This document shows, piece by piece, positions 44,873 through 53,588 of a stretch of 64,000 nucleotides of DNA. Every line of letters begins with the position of its first letter. Position 1 is the stretch's first letter. Under the pieces are notes generated by a model. The model saw only the letters and a program-made list of their open reading frames with translations, did not search any database and was not told where the DNA came from. The translations under genes were made by a program, and so were the position numbers. Origin of the DNA: Myxococcales bacterium (GTDB lineage Bacteria; Myxococcota_A; Polyangia; Fen-1088); contig JAGTJU010000004.1 of assembly GCA_022184915.1 (NCBI GenBank), positions 124,001-188,000 of the forward strand, read 5' to 3'.

Positions 44873-45340
44873 ATGAAGCGAACCACACTCGCCTGGCTCG
44901 GCGCCGCGACCCTCGGGTCGTTGGTGTCCCCGTTTGGCTCCCTCACGCGGACCTGGTGCGGCCCGACCCCCGCGGCGCGGGCCGGAGAGGCTGACGACCT
45001 CCAGGTGATGATCGACAGGTCGCGTCGCAACGTGAGCGACCTGCAGCGCATCGACGAGCAGCGCGTGGCCTCCGAGGAACTCGCCGTCTTTTCGACCTGG
45101 CTCGACGAGGCGTGGCGCCTCCGGGCGGAAAAGCAGTACGACCGCGTGCGCGAGGTGCTGGACCGGGGCGACGCTCAGGCCGACATGATCCGCGAGGTCA
45201 TCACCGCCGGGCAGCTTGCGGAGCAGGCGCGCCAAGAGGAATCGGCGTTGGCTTCCACGCGGGCCCGCATCGTCGAGCTGACGCAGACGATCGAGACGCT
45301 GAAAAAACGCAAGGCCGCCTTGGAGGCGACCACCCGATGA
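44873..45340 (+). CDS. Exported coiled-coil protein coupled to an OmpA lipoprotein
   Basis: 155 residues. A hydrophobic leader (LAWLGAATLGSLVSPFGSL) suggests export, with cleavage near AARA. The rest is helical and Gln/Glu/Arg-rich, ending in a coiled coil (RARIVELTQTIETLKKRKAALEA). It is translationally coupled (ATGA) to the OmpA-type lipoprotein that follows, and the pair resembles periplasmic partners in envelope-stabilising systems. I do not recognise a family. Confidence 0.7.
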   Translation: MKRTTLAWLGAATLGSLVSPFGSLTRTWCGPTPAARAGEADDLQVMIDRSRRNVSDLQRIDEQRVASEELAVFSTWLDEAWRLRAEKQYDRVREVLDRGDAQADMIREVITAGQLAEQARQEESALASTRARIVELTQTIETLKKRKAALEATTR

Positions 45341-46590
45341 CGCGGGTATCTACTTCGACCTTGCGGGCGCCGTACGGCGTCCTGCCTTCCTGGCAGCGCG
45401 CTCTGCCCGCTGTTGCGTCCCTGCTCATCGCCTGGGGCGCTGCGGCCTGCTCCACTCCGCAGAAACCGCCCGAGCTCGTTGCGTTCGAACGCCTGCGGGC
45501 CGAGCCCTCGGCGAAGCAGGCCGAGGTGGTGGCCCCGAACGTGATGAAGCGGGCCGACAAGCTGCTCGCAGAGGCGCGCGACCACTGGGAAGACAACGAC
45601 CTCGACGATGCCCGACACGATTCGCTCTATGGGCAAGCCAAGATCAAGCAAGCGCTTGCGCTGCTCGAACAGGCCCGCGCCCAGGACCGCATCAAAAAGG
45701 CGCGGCGCGCTCGCAAGAAGGCCGACGAGGAAGCGGCGGCCCTCGACAAAGAGCTGAGGGACCTCAAAGAGCAGGTGTCCCTACTCGAGCAGCTCAAGAA
45801 GCAGTCTTTGGAGCGCGAGGAGCTGATGGCCGAGCTGCAGAAGCAGCGGGAGACCGCGTCGGCGGAAAAGCAGACGCTGTCGCAGCGGCTCCAACAGGAA
45901 AAAGAGCGGGCCGAAGCCTCAGACAAGATCATGGCAGCCGAGCTGGCCGTGAAGGAGGCGGAGACCGTCGACGCCAAACGGCTCGCCTCCGGCGCCTACC
46001 AGGCGGCCATGGATATGCTGGGCCGGGCTCGCAAAGAGCTCGAGGCGAACCAGCTCGACGCCGCGCGGGTCAGCGCCGACATGGCCCGGCAGCGGGCCGC
46101 CGCCGCGGTCGAGGCGGCGCGACCGACCTACGAACACGAGGTGCAGGCAAACGAGCGGCGCGCGCAGGCCGACGCGCTGGCGGGGGACGCCGCGCTCATT
46201 CAATCGGTGGAGGTCCGCCGCGAAGCGCGGGGCCAGCTACAACGCCTCGTGGTGCACATCCCCTCGGCGATATTGTTCAAGGGGCGGGGGCACGCCATCG
46301 TTCCGGGCAGCGAGGCGGTGCTCGACCGGCTCGCGGACCTGGTGAAAAAGTACGCTGCGTTCCCGGTGCAACTGGTCGGGCATACCGACCGTCAGGGCCG
46401 TGAGGATGCCTTGTTGGCAAGGTCGCATGTACGGGCGCAGGCCCTGTACAACGCCCTCGTGGCGCGCGGTGTGTCCGCGAGCCGCCTGGTGGCGAGCGGC
46501 CAGGGAGCCGCCGAGCCCGTGGGCGATAACCGCAGCAAGGCGGGGCGGGGGCGCAACAACCGGGTCGAGGTGGTCTTCCTCTATCAGTGA
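45337..46590 (+). CDS. OmpA-family peptidoglycan-binding lipoprotein with DUF4398-like region
   Basis: 417 residues from ATG 45337, overlapping the previous stop. The leader ends in GAAACS, a lipobox. Residues ~50-110 resemble DUF4398 (MKRADKLLAEARDHWEDND). A long charged coiled coil follows (~120-260). The C-terminal ~120 residues are the OmpA peptidoglycan-binding domain: LVGHTDRQG, ARSHVRAQALYNALVARGV, GAAEPVGDN and NNRVEVVFL. It should tether the outer membrane to the cell wall. Confidence 0.88.
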   Translation: MTRVSTSTLRAPYGVLPSWQRALPAVASLLIAWGAAACSTPQKPPELVAFERLRAEPSAKQAEVVAPNVMKRADKLLAEARDHWEDNDLDDARHDSLYGQAKIKQALALLEQARAQDRIKKARRARKKADEEAAALDKELRDLKEQVSLLEQLKKQSLEREELMAELQKQRETASAEKQTLSQRLQQEKERAEASDKIMAAELAVKEAETVDAKRLASGAYQAAMDMLGRARKELEANQLDAARVSADMARQRAAAAVEAARPTYEHEVQANERRAQADALAGDAALIQSVEVRREARGQLQRLVVHIPSAILFKGRGHAIVPGSEAVLDRLADLVKKYAAFPVQLVGHTDRQGREDALLARSHVRAQALYNALVARGVSASRLVASGQGAAEPVGDNRSKAGRGRNNRVEVVFLYQ

Positions 46591-46617
46591 GCCCACCGCC
46601 AAGCCTCCTTGGTGGGC
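46591..46617. terminator. Inverted repeat at convergent gene ends
   Basis: GCCCACC (46591-46597) pairs with GGTGGGC (46611-46617), abutting the OmpA-gene stop and 14 nt from the Nudix-gene stop. It may serve both strands; neither side has a strong T run. Confidence 0.4.
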
Positions 46618-46631
46618 GGCCTTGCCGCCAT

Positions 46632-47192
46632 TCAGGTCTTTGGCGTCAGGGCCCTTGCCATGAAGGCGAGGTGAAGGCCCGCGAGCGCCTTCGCTGCAAC
46701 GAGCCGTCCCTGGCGAGCGGCGTCTTCCAGGAATTTCGGCGCGGTTGCAAGCGGTACGACATGCACGGTGATGTCTTCGCCCGCCACGCCACCGCCTGGG
46801 CCCGTGCGGCGCAGACCGGTGGCCAGAAAAAACGAGGCCACCTCGTCCGTCATGCCCGGAGACGTGGGGCAGCCCATGAGGAACTCGATCCGCGCCGCTT
46901 CGTACCCTGTCTCTTCGAGCAACTCGCGGGCGGCCGTTTGGGCCAGCGCCTCGGTTTCGTGACCAGGCTCGTCACCTGCAAGCCCTGCAGGCAGTTCGAT
47001 GGTCGCAGCGTTCACGGGTTTTCGATGCTGCTCCACGAACAGGATCTCGTCGTCATCCGTCAGCGCCACGATGGACACCACGCCCGTGGCGTTTGGGCGT
47101 TGGACGAAGCTCCATCCGTCGCGATCGATCAGGCGTAAAAAGCGCGTCTCGGCCACGATCACGTCCCCAGACTTGGCAGTGCGGTTCGGCAT
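46632..47192 (-). CDS. Nudix hydrolase (ADP-ribose pyrophosphatase-like)
   Basis: 186 residues from ATG 47192, which has AAGGGAAAG upstream. The Nudix box is complete: GDEPGHETEALAQTAARELLEETGY holds the G-x5-E-x7-REUxEExGU pattern (shown here split: GDEPGHETE, then ARELLEETGY). N-terminal FVQRPNATGVVSIVALTDDDE and EQHRKP match the ADP-ribose/NDP-sugar branch. Cytosolic housecleaning or nucleotide-sugar salvage. Monocistronic. Confidence 0.9.
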   Translation of the reverse strand: MPNRTAKSGDVIVAETRFLRLIDRDGWSFVQRPNATGVVSIVALTDDDEILFVEQHRKPVNAATIELPAGLAGDEPGHETEALAQTAARELLEETGYEAARIEFLMGCPTSPGMTDEVASFFLATGLRRTGPGGGVAGEDITVHVVPLATAPKFLEDAARQGRLVAAKALAGLHLAFMARALTPKT

Positions 47193-47367
47193 GAGCTTTC
47201 CCTTATCAGGTTTTGGGGCGCGATGCGCCTTGCGGAATGCCACGGAAATTTCACCTGGCAAAGGGTGAAAACTCAGGTAAGGCACCCAATGTGGACTCCC
47301 TTCGCTTTCATTGCCCTTGCCTTGTCCTGGTCCTGCCCCCCGTGCTTCGCCTCGCCGAGGTGACCCG

Positions 47368-47553
47368 GTGACCTGTCGTTTCGGCATCGTGCCCGATGGC
47401 AGCGACGAGCCTTCGGCGGTGTTTCAAGAGCTCGAAGACGCCCTGTCGTGGGCGCTCGCGAAGTTTGGACCCGATCGCTTTTCGATCCGGCGCTGCAGCT
47501 TGGCCGAGGTGGCGCAGGACGACGCCTCCGCGCGGCTCTCGTCCGTGAACTAG
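47368..47553 (+). CDS. Small hypothetical protein
   Basis: 61 residues from GTG 47368 with GAGGTGA 5 nt upstream; the open frame reaches back to 47311 but that part lacks a ribosome site. No signal peptide. Sequence (FGIVPDGSDEPSAVFQELEDALSWAL and FGPDRFSIRRC) is acidic-helical with a conserved feel. A GGCGG-N7-CCGCC hairpin follows at 47561-47577. Function unknown. Confidence 0.5.
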   Translation: MTCRFGIVPDGSDEPSAVFQELEDALSWALAKFGPDRFSIRRCSLAEVAQDDASARLSSVN

Positions 47554-47596
47554 AGGCCGTGGCGGAATCGAGCCGCCAGCGCCCTTCGGGTACATA

Positions 47597-48898
47597 ATGA
47601 GCGGTGTGCACCTTCGTTGCGTGCCGTCGTGCGCTCTCTTCCTGTCGTTAGGGGTCCTTGTCGTGGTGCCTCTGGTTCCCTGTGGAGGCTGTGCTGGGCA
47701 GGGGGTCGTGCCCGAGGAGAGTGACCCGGGCGGCGCTGACCCTCACGGGCAGGACGCGGCTCTCGATCAGCTACAGGCCCCCGGGGCTTGTGTGCCGCGA
47801 CCCGCCTTGCGAGGCTTCGTCCGCCGGCAGGGGGCCGAGTTGACGCTGGATGGCCTTCCGTTTCGGGTCGGGGGCACCAACCTCTACTACTTGCAGCAGC
47901 TCTTCGCCTACGCCGAACGCGGCGAGCGAGACGCCGAGGCCACCGCACTCGAGGCGCTCGAGGGTGTGGTGTGCATGGGCCTGCCCATGGTGCGCATCTG
48001 GGCCTTCAACGAGGCGCAAGACCGCTCGGCGATCCGAACCGGCCCCGACCGTTTTTCGGAGGTGGGACTGCGTGGGCTCGACCGCGCCGTGGCCGAGGCG
48101 AAGGCGCGGGGCATTCGCCTCATCTTGACGCTCACGAACAACTGGCCCGAGTACGGGGGCCTTCCGGCCATGGCGGCCTGGATTGGCCGAAGCAAGGACG
48201 ACTTTTTCTTCGACCGAAGATTTCAGGCGCTGTGGACGGAGTATGTGGATCTCCTTGCGGAACGCGTGAACGTGTATACGGGCCTTCGCTACCGCGACGA
48301 GCCGGCCATCGTGGCCTGGGAACTGGGAAACGAGTTTCGTTGTCCCCGCTGCGCGGGCAGTACGGCGCTGGTCGACACGCTCAACTTCCTGGCTGCGTAC
48401 GCAAAGGCCGCGTTTCCGAACCATCTCGTGGCTGACGGGGGCGAGGGCTTCGACGACGAGCCGTCTCTGTACCCGGCGCTCACCAACAGCTATCCCGTGT
48501 CGGGCAGCCTGGGAGCAAGCTTTCATCGGCTGGCCTCCCTCGAGGCGCTGGACCTCGTGAGTTATCACTTTTACCCGCGCGCCTGGGGCCTCGACCCCAG
48601 CTTCGACGCCACGGTGTGGATCGAGCGTCACGAGACGCTCGCGGGGGCGGCTGACAAGGTGGCGTACCTCGGTGAGTACGGCCTCTCGGCGGGGGGAGAT
48701 TCACCGACGGACGACGTGCGGGCCGCGCTCTATGATCGATGGCTCGAGAGGCTGTTTGCGTCCACGGGAGGCCTCATGGGCTTCTTCTGGCAGCTCCTGC
48801 CCCCGGGGCGGAGCAACGGCGATGGACACGGGGTCACGTACCAATCCGATGGCCACACGATTGGGGTCGTGCAGAAGTGGGTGCGCACCACACGGTAG
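47597..48898 (+). CDS. GH5-type endo-beta-mannanase, exported
   Basis: 433 residues. A hydrophobic leader (FLSLGVLVVVPLVPCGGC) suggests export, possibly as a lipoprotein. The glycoside hydrolase family 5 fold is clear: FRVGGTNLYYLQQL, MGLPMVRIWAFNE, the acid/base Glu in VAWELGNEFRC, YHFYPRAWG and the nucleophile Glu in YLGEYGLS, then GFFWQLLPPGR. The pattern is closest to mannan endo-1,4-beta-mannosidases (GH5_7-like). It would cut plant or microbial mannans, but no other polysaccharide-use genes are adjacent. A CATAAT box overlaps the start codon. Confidence 0.85.
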   Translation: MSGVHLRCVPSCALFLSLGVLVVVPLVPCGGCAGQGVVPEESDPGGADPHGQDAALDQLQAPGACVPRPALRGFVRRQGAELTLDGLPFRVGGTNLYYLQQLFAYAERGERDAEATALEALEGVVCMGLPMVRIWAFNEAQDRSAIRTGPDRFSEVGLRGLDRAVAEAKARGIRLILTLTNNWPEYGGLPAMAAWIGRSKDDFFFDRRFQALWTEYVDLLAERVNVYTGLRYRDEPAIVAWELGNEFRCPRCAGSTALVDTLNFLAAYAKAAFPNHLVADGGEGFDDEPSLYPALTNSYPVSGSLGASFHRLASLEALDLVSYHFYPRAWGLDPSFDATVWIERHETLAGAADKVAYLGEYGLSAGGDSPTDDVRAALYDRWLERLFASTGGLMGFFWQLLPPGRSNGDGHGVTYQSDGHTIGVVQKWVRTTR

Positions 48899-48902
48899 GT
48901 GC

Positions 48903-51179
48903 CTAGAACTCGTAGCCGAGGTAGGTGCTGAACGCGAAGGTCCAGTTGGCGTGATAACGCTGGTCTTGCTCGACGGTCAGCGTTTGCAAGTCGATGTTGG
49001 TGACTCTTTGAAGGAAGAAGTAGCGCCTCGTCTCGGCCTGGAAGAACAGGAAGGGAAGCAGCATCAACCGGGCGCCGCCGAACAGCACTTCGTTGTCTCC
49101 ATCCAACTGCAGGGCGCCCAGTCCCGGCTCGTCACCCGAAGAGAAAACCTCGTAGCTCGCAAACGCCTGCAGGAACTTGCGAAAGGGAAGCTCGGCGCGC
49201 ACACGAAGCGAGGAGTAGGACAGCTCGTCGATGCGTACGGTCTCGTCCCCGCAGGCGAGGTCACCTTCGCCCTCGGCCTCGCACCCCTGGCCATAGTCGG
49301 GGAAACGCAGCCCATCGAAGCCCGGGCGTGAGGGCGAGCCCACGGGCCGCCACATGCGTCCAGCCAGGCTGAGCGTGAGCTTGTCGAGGAAGGCATGGGC
49401 AACCTCCACGTAGGCTCCCATCTTGGGGCGCCCGCCGCGGGCGGCTTCGAGGTACTGCCACTTCGTGGGGCTGTAGAGCAAGCCATTCGAGGCCCGATAC
49501 GTGGCGGGCAGATACTGGTACTGGAAGATGTCGTGGTAGGTGTCGAAGTAGCTCGGCAGGTAGTCCGCGGAAAACACGTTCAGCTCGGCGCGGGCCCTCA
49601 ACGCCTGGGTGGCCGGCTCGCCATGGGAGTAACGGAACAACGCCCCCAGGGTCACGCCCTCGCCAAAGTCTTTCATTTTCTGGAAGTCGGCGTAGACCTT
49701 GAGGTCGTTCTCCTTGCCCCGCACGATCTTGGCTTCCAGGTCCACCCCCAAGATGTCCATCGGGGCGTACGCGGCGCCCAGCATCGTGAGCTGTTCATCT
49801 ACCTTGACGATGGGCTGATCGAAGGCTGGTGCGAACAGACCCGGCTCGAAGAGCAAGCGCCTTGGTTGGTTCACACCATGGACGAAGGACAAGCCGAGGG
49901 AAAGGCTGCGCAGGAATACGCTGTCGGAATAGGGCCGGAAGGGCCGAATGAACAGCATCATCCCGAGCACGTCGGGGCGCACCAGGTCGTTGGCGATGCC
50001 CTGAATGCCGATCGCCGCTTTGTTGAAATCGATGGTCGCGCCGAGGCGCGAGGTGTTGAAGTTGATGTTTGCGTTGTAGTCGCGCACCGCCGTGCCGTGC
50101 GAGAGCGATTGGTCGAACTGGCGGCTCACGTTCAGATAAAACTCGTGCTCGGCTTCGCCCACGATGAAGTAACGAATGACCTTGGCGAAGTCGGAGGGCT
50201 GGTCCCAGTCTTCCTTGCGGAGGGTGCCGATGCCCTCGGTCAGGTTGTCCTTTTGCTCGAGCAGACAGGCGCCCGTGACCGCGGCCACCGTGTCTTGGTC
50301 GCCGCCCGTGAGCCGTGCCGTACGACCCTGCTCGATGCAGCCTTCGAAGGGGCCGCGGGTGTCGAGCAGCTTCAGGTTCAAGGGCGCGCCGAGGCCAAGC
50401 TTCCAGTGGTAGACCTCGTTGATGATGTCGATCTGGGGTTCGACGGTCACGAAGAAGGTGTTGAGGAGGGTGTTGGCGTCGTTCGGGATCGAGGCCACGC
50501 CACCGCCCACACCGATGAAGTTACGCCGGGTGATTGGCCGCAGCACGAAGGATTCGAGCTCGCCCTCGATGAAGAAGGGGCGGGCTGCGGCGCCTACCGG
50601 CTCGGGCGTGGGCTCGAGGCTGCGGGCGATGGTGGCCCCGCGGGGGGCGCGCGCAGCGAGGGGCTCGGCGGCGGGTGGCCCCTCAGGCGGCTGCTGAACC
50701 GGAGGCGCCGGGCTTTCGGCTTCCTGTCTGCCTCCGAGCCGCAGCAGCCCTTCGGTCACGACGGGGCTCAGCGGGCCGCGCAGGCGAACGCGCGCGAAGG
50801 GGTTGCCGGGTGTCGCCGACGGCAGCTGGAGTGGGGGGCTCGCCAGGGGCCTGGCAGCCGGGGACAGCGGCCCGGAGCGCCCAGGCTCTGGCGCGGGGGA
50901 CGTCACGAGCGGCGGGGCTGATACAGGCGACGGGAGCACGCTCTTTGGAGGCGCCTGTCGTGCGGCGGGAGCCGGAGCCGATGACGCTGGCAGAGCGGGC
51001 TCCACCTCGAGGCGCCCGCTCGGTGACACCCGCACCTTCACGGGCCGCATCGACGACGCCGCGGGGGCGACCTCGGCCTGCGCCGCGCGTCCGGGCACCG
51101 CCAGCAGCAAGACCGCCGCAAGAGCGGACCAGGACCGACGACGCGAAGAAAGTCTGGTGTTGCGGAGGGCGCGGGCCAC
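48903..51179 (-). CDS. Large outer-membrane beta-barrel-like protein, unknown function
   Basis: 758 residues from GTG 51179; this start supplies an Arg-rich leader and signal peptide (WSALAAVLLLAVPGRAAQA). Residues ~30-200 are Pro/Ala-rich and disordered. From ~210 the chain shows alternating amphipathic strands, odd-even hydrophobics and many aromatic girdle residues (e.g. RRNFIGVGGGVASIP, VHWKLGLGAPLNLKL-type stretches, HANWTFAFSTYLGYEF), ending in Phe, as outer-membrane barrels do. No TonB box or plug domain is visible. Possibly a porin or surface receptor; family not recognised. Confidence 0.65.
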   Translation of the reverse strand: MARALRNTRLSSRRRSWSALAAVLLLAVPGRAAQAEVAPAASSMRPVKVRVSPSGRLEVEPALPASSAPAPAARQAPPKSVLPSPVSAPPLVTSPAPEPGRSGPLSPAARPLASPPLQLPSATPGNPFARVRLRGPLSPVVTEGLLRLGGRQEAESPAPPVQQPPEGPPAAEPLAARAPRGATIARSLEPTPEPVGAAARPFFIEGELESFVLRPITRRNFIGVGGGVASIPNDANTLLNTFFVTVEPQIDIINEVYHWKLGLGAPLNLKLLDTRGPFEGCIEQGRTARLTGGDQDTVAAVTGACLLEQKDNLTEGIGTLRKEDWDQPSDFAKVIRYFIVGEAEHEFYLNVSRQFDQSLSHGTAVRDYNANINFNTSRLGATIDFNKAAIGIQGIANDLVRPDVLGMMLFIRPFRPYSDSVFLRSLSLGLSFVHGVNQPRRLLFEPGLFAPAFDQPIVKVDEQLTMLGAAYAPMDILGVDLEAKIVRGKENDLKVYADFQKMKDFGEGVTLGALFRYSHGEPATQALRARAELNVFSADYLPSYFDTYHDIFQYQYLPATYRASNGLLYSPTKWQYLEAARGGRPKMGAYVEVAHAFLDKLTLSLAGRMWRPVGSPSRPGFDGLRFPDYGQGCEAEGEGDLACGDETVRIDELSYSSLRVRAELPFRKFLQAFASYEVFSSGDEPGLGALQLDGDNEVLFGGARLMLLPFLFFQAETRRYFFLQRVTNIDLQTLTVEQDQRYHANWTFAFSTYLGYEF

Positions 51180-51246
51180 GTCGACCCGAGCAGATCGGAA
51201 GGTTCAGGCGTTCCCTGAACCGCGTCGAAGACGCCCTGGCCTTCCG

Positions 51247-51813
51247 TCAGGTCCCGGCGAGCGCGGCCAAGGCGCGCTCGAGGCGGGGGGCGTCCGCGCG
51301 TTCAAATCCGGTATTCACTTCGCGCACCAGGCCCTGGCGATCCAGCAGGTAGGAGGTGGGCATCTTGGGCGGCGCCAGGCGTTCAGCCACGACCCCCGCA
51401 GGGTCGTGGAAAAATCGCACAGTCCAGGTTTTTCGGGTGCGCAGGAACCGGTGCACGTTGGCCTCGTCCTGGTCGATGGACACGGCCGCAATCACGACCC
51501 CCCGGGAGCCCAACCGCTTTGCGATGTCGTCGAGCAGGGGCAGCTCGACCTTGCAGGGCTCGCACCACGAGGCCCACACGTCGAGCAGCACCACGTGCCC
51601 GCGAAGCTGGCTCACACGGGTCGTCGAGGTGGTGGTGCCGAGGGCCACGAAGTGTACGTCGGGCAGGGGGCTTCCCACGACCACGCCGCCCACGACCTGC
51701 CCTGCCGTGGGCTGAGGGCGCGCGCCTGTCCCAGCGCAGGCCCCCAGCGCCACCGCGACGCTGGCGCTGGTCAGCTGGCGGCGCGTGAACCTCTTGGGGC
51801 GAGGGGGCAACAT
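51247..51813 (-). CDS. TlpA/ResA-type thioredoxin lipoprotein
   Basis: 188 residues from ATG 51813. A twin-Arg-like leader (RRQLTSASVAVALGAC) ends in a lipobox Cys. The thioredoxin fold carries the active site WASWCEPCK, followed by VSIDQDEANVHRF and the cis-Pro loop KMPTSYLLDRQGLV. It should reduce or relay electrons to disulfides in the periplasm. Its ATG lies 1 nt from the stop of the DsbA-like gene, so both are made together. Confidence 0.88.
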   Translation of the reverse strand: MLPPRPKRFTRRQLTSASVAVALGACAGTGARPQPTAGQVVGGVVVGSPLPDVHFVALGTTTSTTRVSQLRGHVVLLDVWASWCEPCKVELPLLDDIAKRLGSRGVVIAAVSIDQDEANVHRFLRTRKTWTVRFFHDPAGVVAERLAPPKMPTSYLLDRQGLVREVNTGFERADAPRLERALAALAGT

Positions 51814-51814
51814 G

Positions 51815-52795
51815 TCAACGGCCAAGCTCTTCCGTGACCCAATCTCGGAGGCTTTCGATATCTCTTGAATCGGTGAACAACTTGCCGTTGACGTAAAGGG
51901 TGGGCGTCGAGCGGAGCCCGTAACCCGCACCCTGCGCTTTATCCGCCTCCACCTTCTTCATGGTTTCCGCGGACTCGAAGTCCTTGCGCCAACGAGCGAC
52001 ATCGAGCCCCACGTCCTTGGCCAGGGTCTCGAGCAGCGCGGGGGTGAGGAAATCCGAGTTTTCCCAGACCTTCTCGCTGTAGGGCCAAAACTTGCCCTGC
52101 AGATGCGCGGCCACCGAAGCGGAAGCTGCCAGGCGCGCGTTGGTGTGCTGACCAAGAGGGTAGTGTTTCATCACCACGCGCACGTCGGCAGGAAACTCGT
52201 CGACGATCTGTCGCAGCACCGGCTGGATGCGCTTGCAGTGGGGGCACTCGAAGTCCACGAACTCGACGATCGTGACCCGGGCGTTGGTGGCGCCCTTCGC
52301 GGGCGCCCCGGTGGTGTCGACCTTCACGACCTCGGGCTTCCGGTACCGTTTTTCGAGCGCCTGCGTAATCTCCGAGTCGGTGAACCCCGCCTCGACCAGG
52401 CGGGCCACGTAGCGGGTGGCGTAGAACGACTTGCGACAGCCCGGATCCGTGCGCACGGATTCGATGAGGCTGTGCCCCTTGCCGCAGGCGGAGGGCTCTT
52501 TGCCTACGATGCGGAAGAACACCTTGCGCTCAAAGTCGTCCAGCGAAGCCAGGTCGACACCGGGCGGAGGCGCTTCGGCGGCGCCGGCGCTCTTTTCGGC
52601 AGGCGTACTTTTTTCCGTGGCAGCGTGGGCCCGGGCGATGCCCTCGTCCGCCGCCTGCGCGGGGCGCACGTCTGGCGCCTGTTTGGTGCAGGCGAACGCC
52701 CACGTCGCCCACACCCCGTATACAAGCCCCCGCGCCAACCAACGCAGAGTCAGGCCACTTCCGGCGGTCAGGGAGCCTCGATTCTTCACGTGCAT
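51815..52795 (-). CDS. DsbA/DsbG-like thiol oxidoreductase lipoprotein
   Basis: 326 residues. The leader ends in TWAFACT, a possible lipobox. Residues ~85-165 form a helical domain with a Cys pair (SACGKGHSL, DPGCRKSFYATRYVARL). The thioredoxin domain follows with active site FVDFECPHCKR, an inserted helical region, and cis-Pro in RSTPTLYVNGK. It should shuffle disulfides in exported proteins, with the TlpA-like partner possibly returning electrons. No SD precedes the ATG; the promoter at 52804-52832 would start the message 2-3 nt from it, so a leaderless transcript is likely. Confidence 0.85.
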   Translation of the reverse strand: MHVKNRGSLTAGSGLTLRWLARGLVYGVWATWAFACTKQAPDVRPAQAADEGIARAHAATEKSTPAEKSAGAAEAPPPGVDLASLDDFERKVFFRIVGKEPSACGKGHSLIESVRTDPGCRKSFYATRYVARLVEAGFTDSEITQALEKRYRKPEVVKVDTTGAPAKGATNARVTIVEFVDFECPHCKRIQPVLRQIVDEFPADVRVVMKHYPLGQHTNARLAASASVAAHLQGKFWPYSEKVWENSDFLTPALLETLAKDVGLDVARWRKDFESAETMKKVEADKAQGAGYGLRSTPTLYVNGKLFTDSRDIESLRDWVTEELGR

Positions 52796-52803
52796 GGAGC
52801 GAA

Positions 52804-52832
52804 GGTATAAAAACGGGCAGCCCCGGCGTCAA
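52804..52832 (-). promoter_or_regulatory. Strong housekeeping-type promoter for the DsbA/TlpA pair
   Basis: Reading minus: TTGACG (52832-52827), 17-nt spacer, TATACC (52809-52804). The predicted start, near 52797, is essentially at the DsbA-like ATG (52795). Confidence 0.6.
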
Positions 52833-53061
52833 ACGGAGGCGGCGGAAACCCGCTCTCAGCCCGAAGTTGGGTCTGACTCGTTGCGCTGTTGTGACCATGT
52901 GCCGCGACGAAGGTTTTGCACCCGTTTTTCCCGAGAAGCGTCGGGGGGTGCAAGCTCTGCGGCGAGGCATGTGGGGGCGGCGTCGTGGCGAGACCTTCCA
53001 CCCAAGCGCGGGGGGTGAGCCGCTCAAGCCGCCATGCGGGGCAACCGAACTTGGATTGGCC

Positions 53062-53553
53062 ATGAGCGATCAAGCCACACGAGGCCCCGAAAGCGAGGAG
53101 CTCGAACAGCTTCTCACCTTCATCGTCGATGGCGAGGAGTATGGTGTGGACATCCTGGGGGTTCAGGAGATCCGCAGCTGGTCTCACCCCATGCCCATTC
53201 CGGGCGCTCCCGCGTTCATCAAGGGCGTGATCAACATCCGGGGCCACATCGTGCCCATCGCCGACCTCAGGGAAAGGCTGGGAATGCCCTCGCTGCCCTA
53301 CGGCTCGACCACCGTCGTGGTGGTGGTGCGCGTGGCGAGCGGCAACCGCGAGCGCGTGATGGGGCTCATCGTGGACGCCATGAGCGACGTCATGAGCATC
53401 CCGCGGAGCGCGCTCAAGCCGCCTCCCGTGTTCGTGGAAGGTGAGCTGACTTTGGCCCGCGGCATCGCGACCATGGGCGACAAGATGATCACGATTCTCG
53501 ACGTGACACGCATTTTCAGTCTGTCGGACGAAGTGGCCCCGGCCGCAGCGTGA
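53062..53553 (+). CDS. cheW: Chemotaxis coupling protein CheW
   Basis: 163 residues from ATG 53062; the longer open frame upstream is not CheW-like. CheW landmarks are present: [56 protein letters not shown] (split here: [26 protein letters not shown]), and [12 protein letters not shown]. It bridges receptors and the CheA kinase. It heads a cheW-mcp-cheR-cheD-cheB run. Confidence 0.93.
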   Translation: MSDQATRGPESEELEQLLTFIVDGEEYGVDILGVQEIRSWSHPMPIPGAPAFIKGVINIRGHIVPIADLRERLGMPSLPYGSTTVVVVVRVASGNRERVMGLIVDAMSDVMSIPRSALKPPPVFVEGELTLARGIATMGDKMITILDVTRIFSLSDEVAPAAA

Positions 53554-53588
53554 CCTCAATGAAACGGCATATCCCAAGGAGCGAAGAG

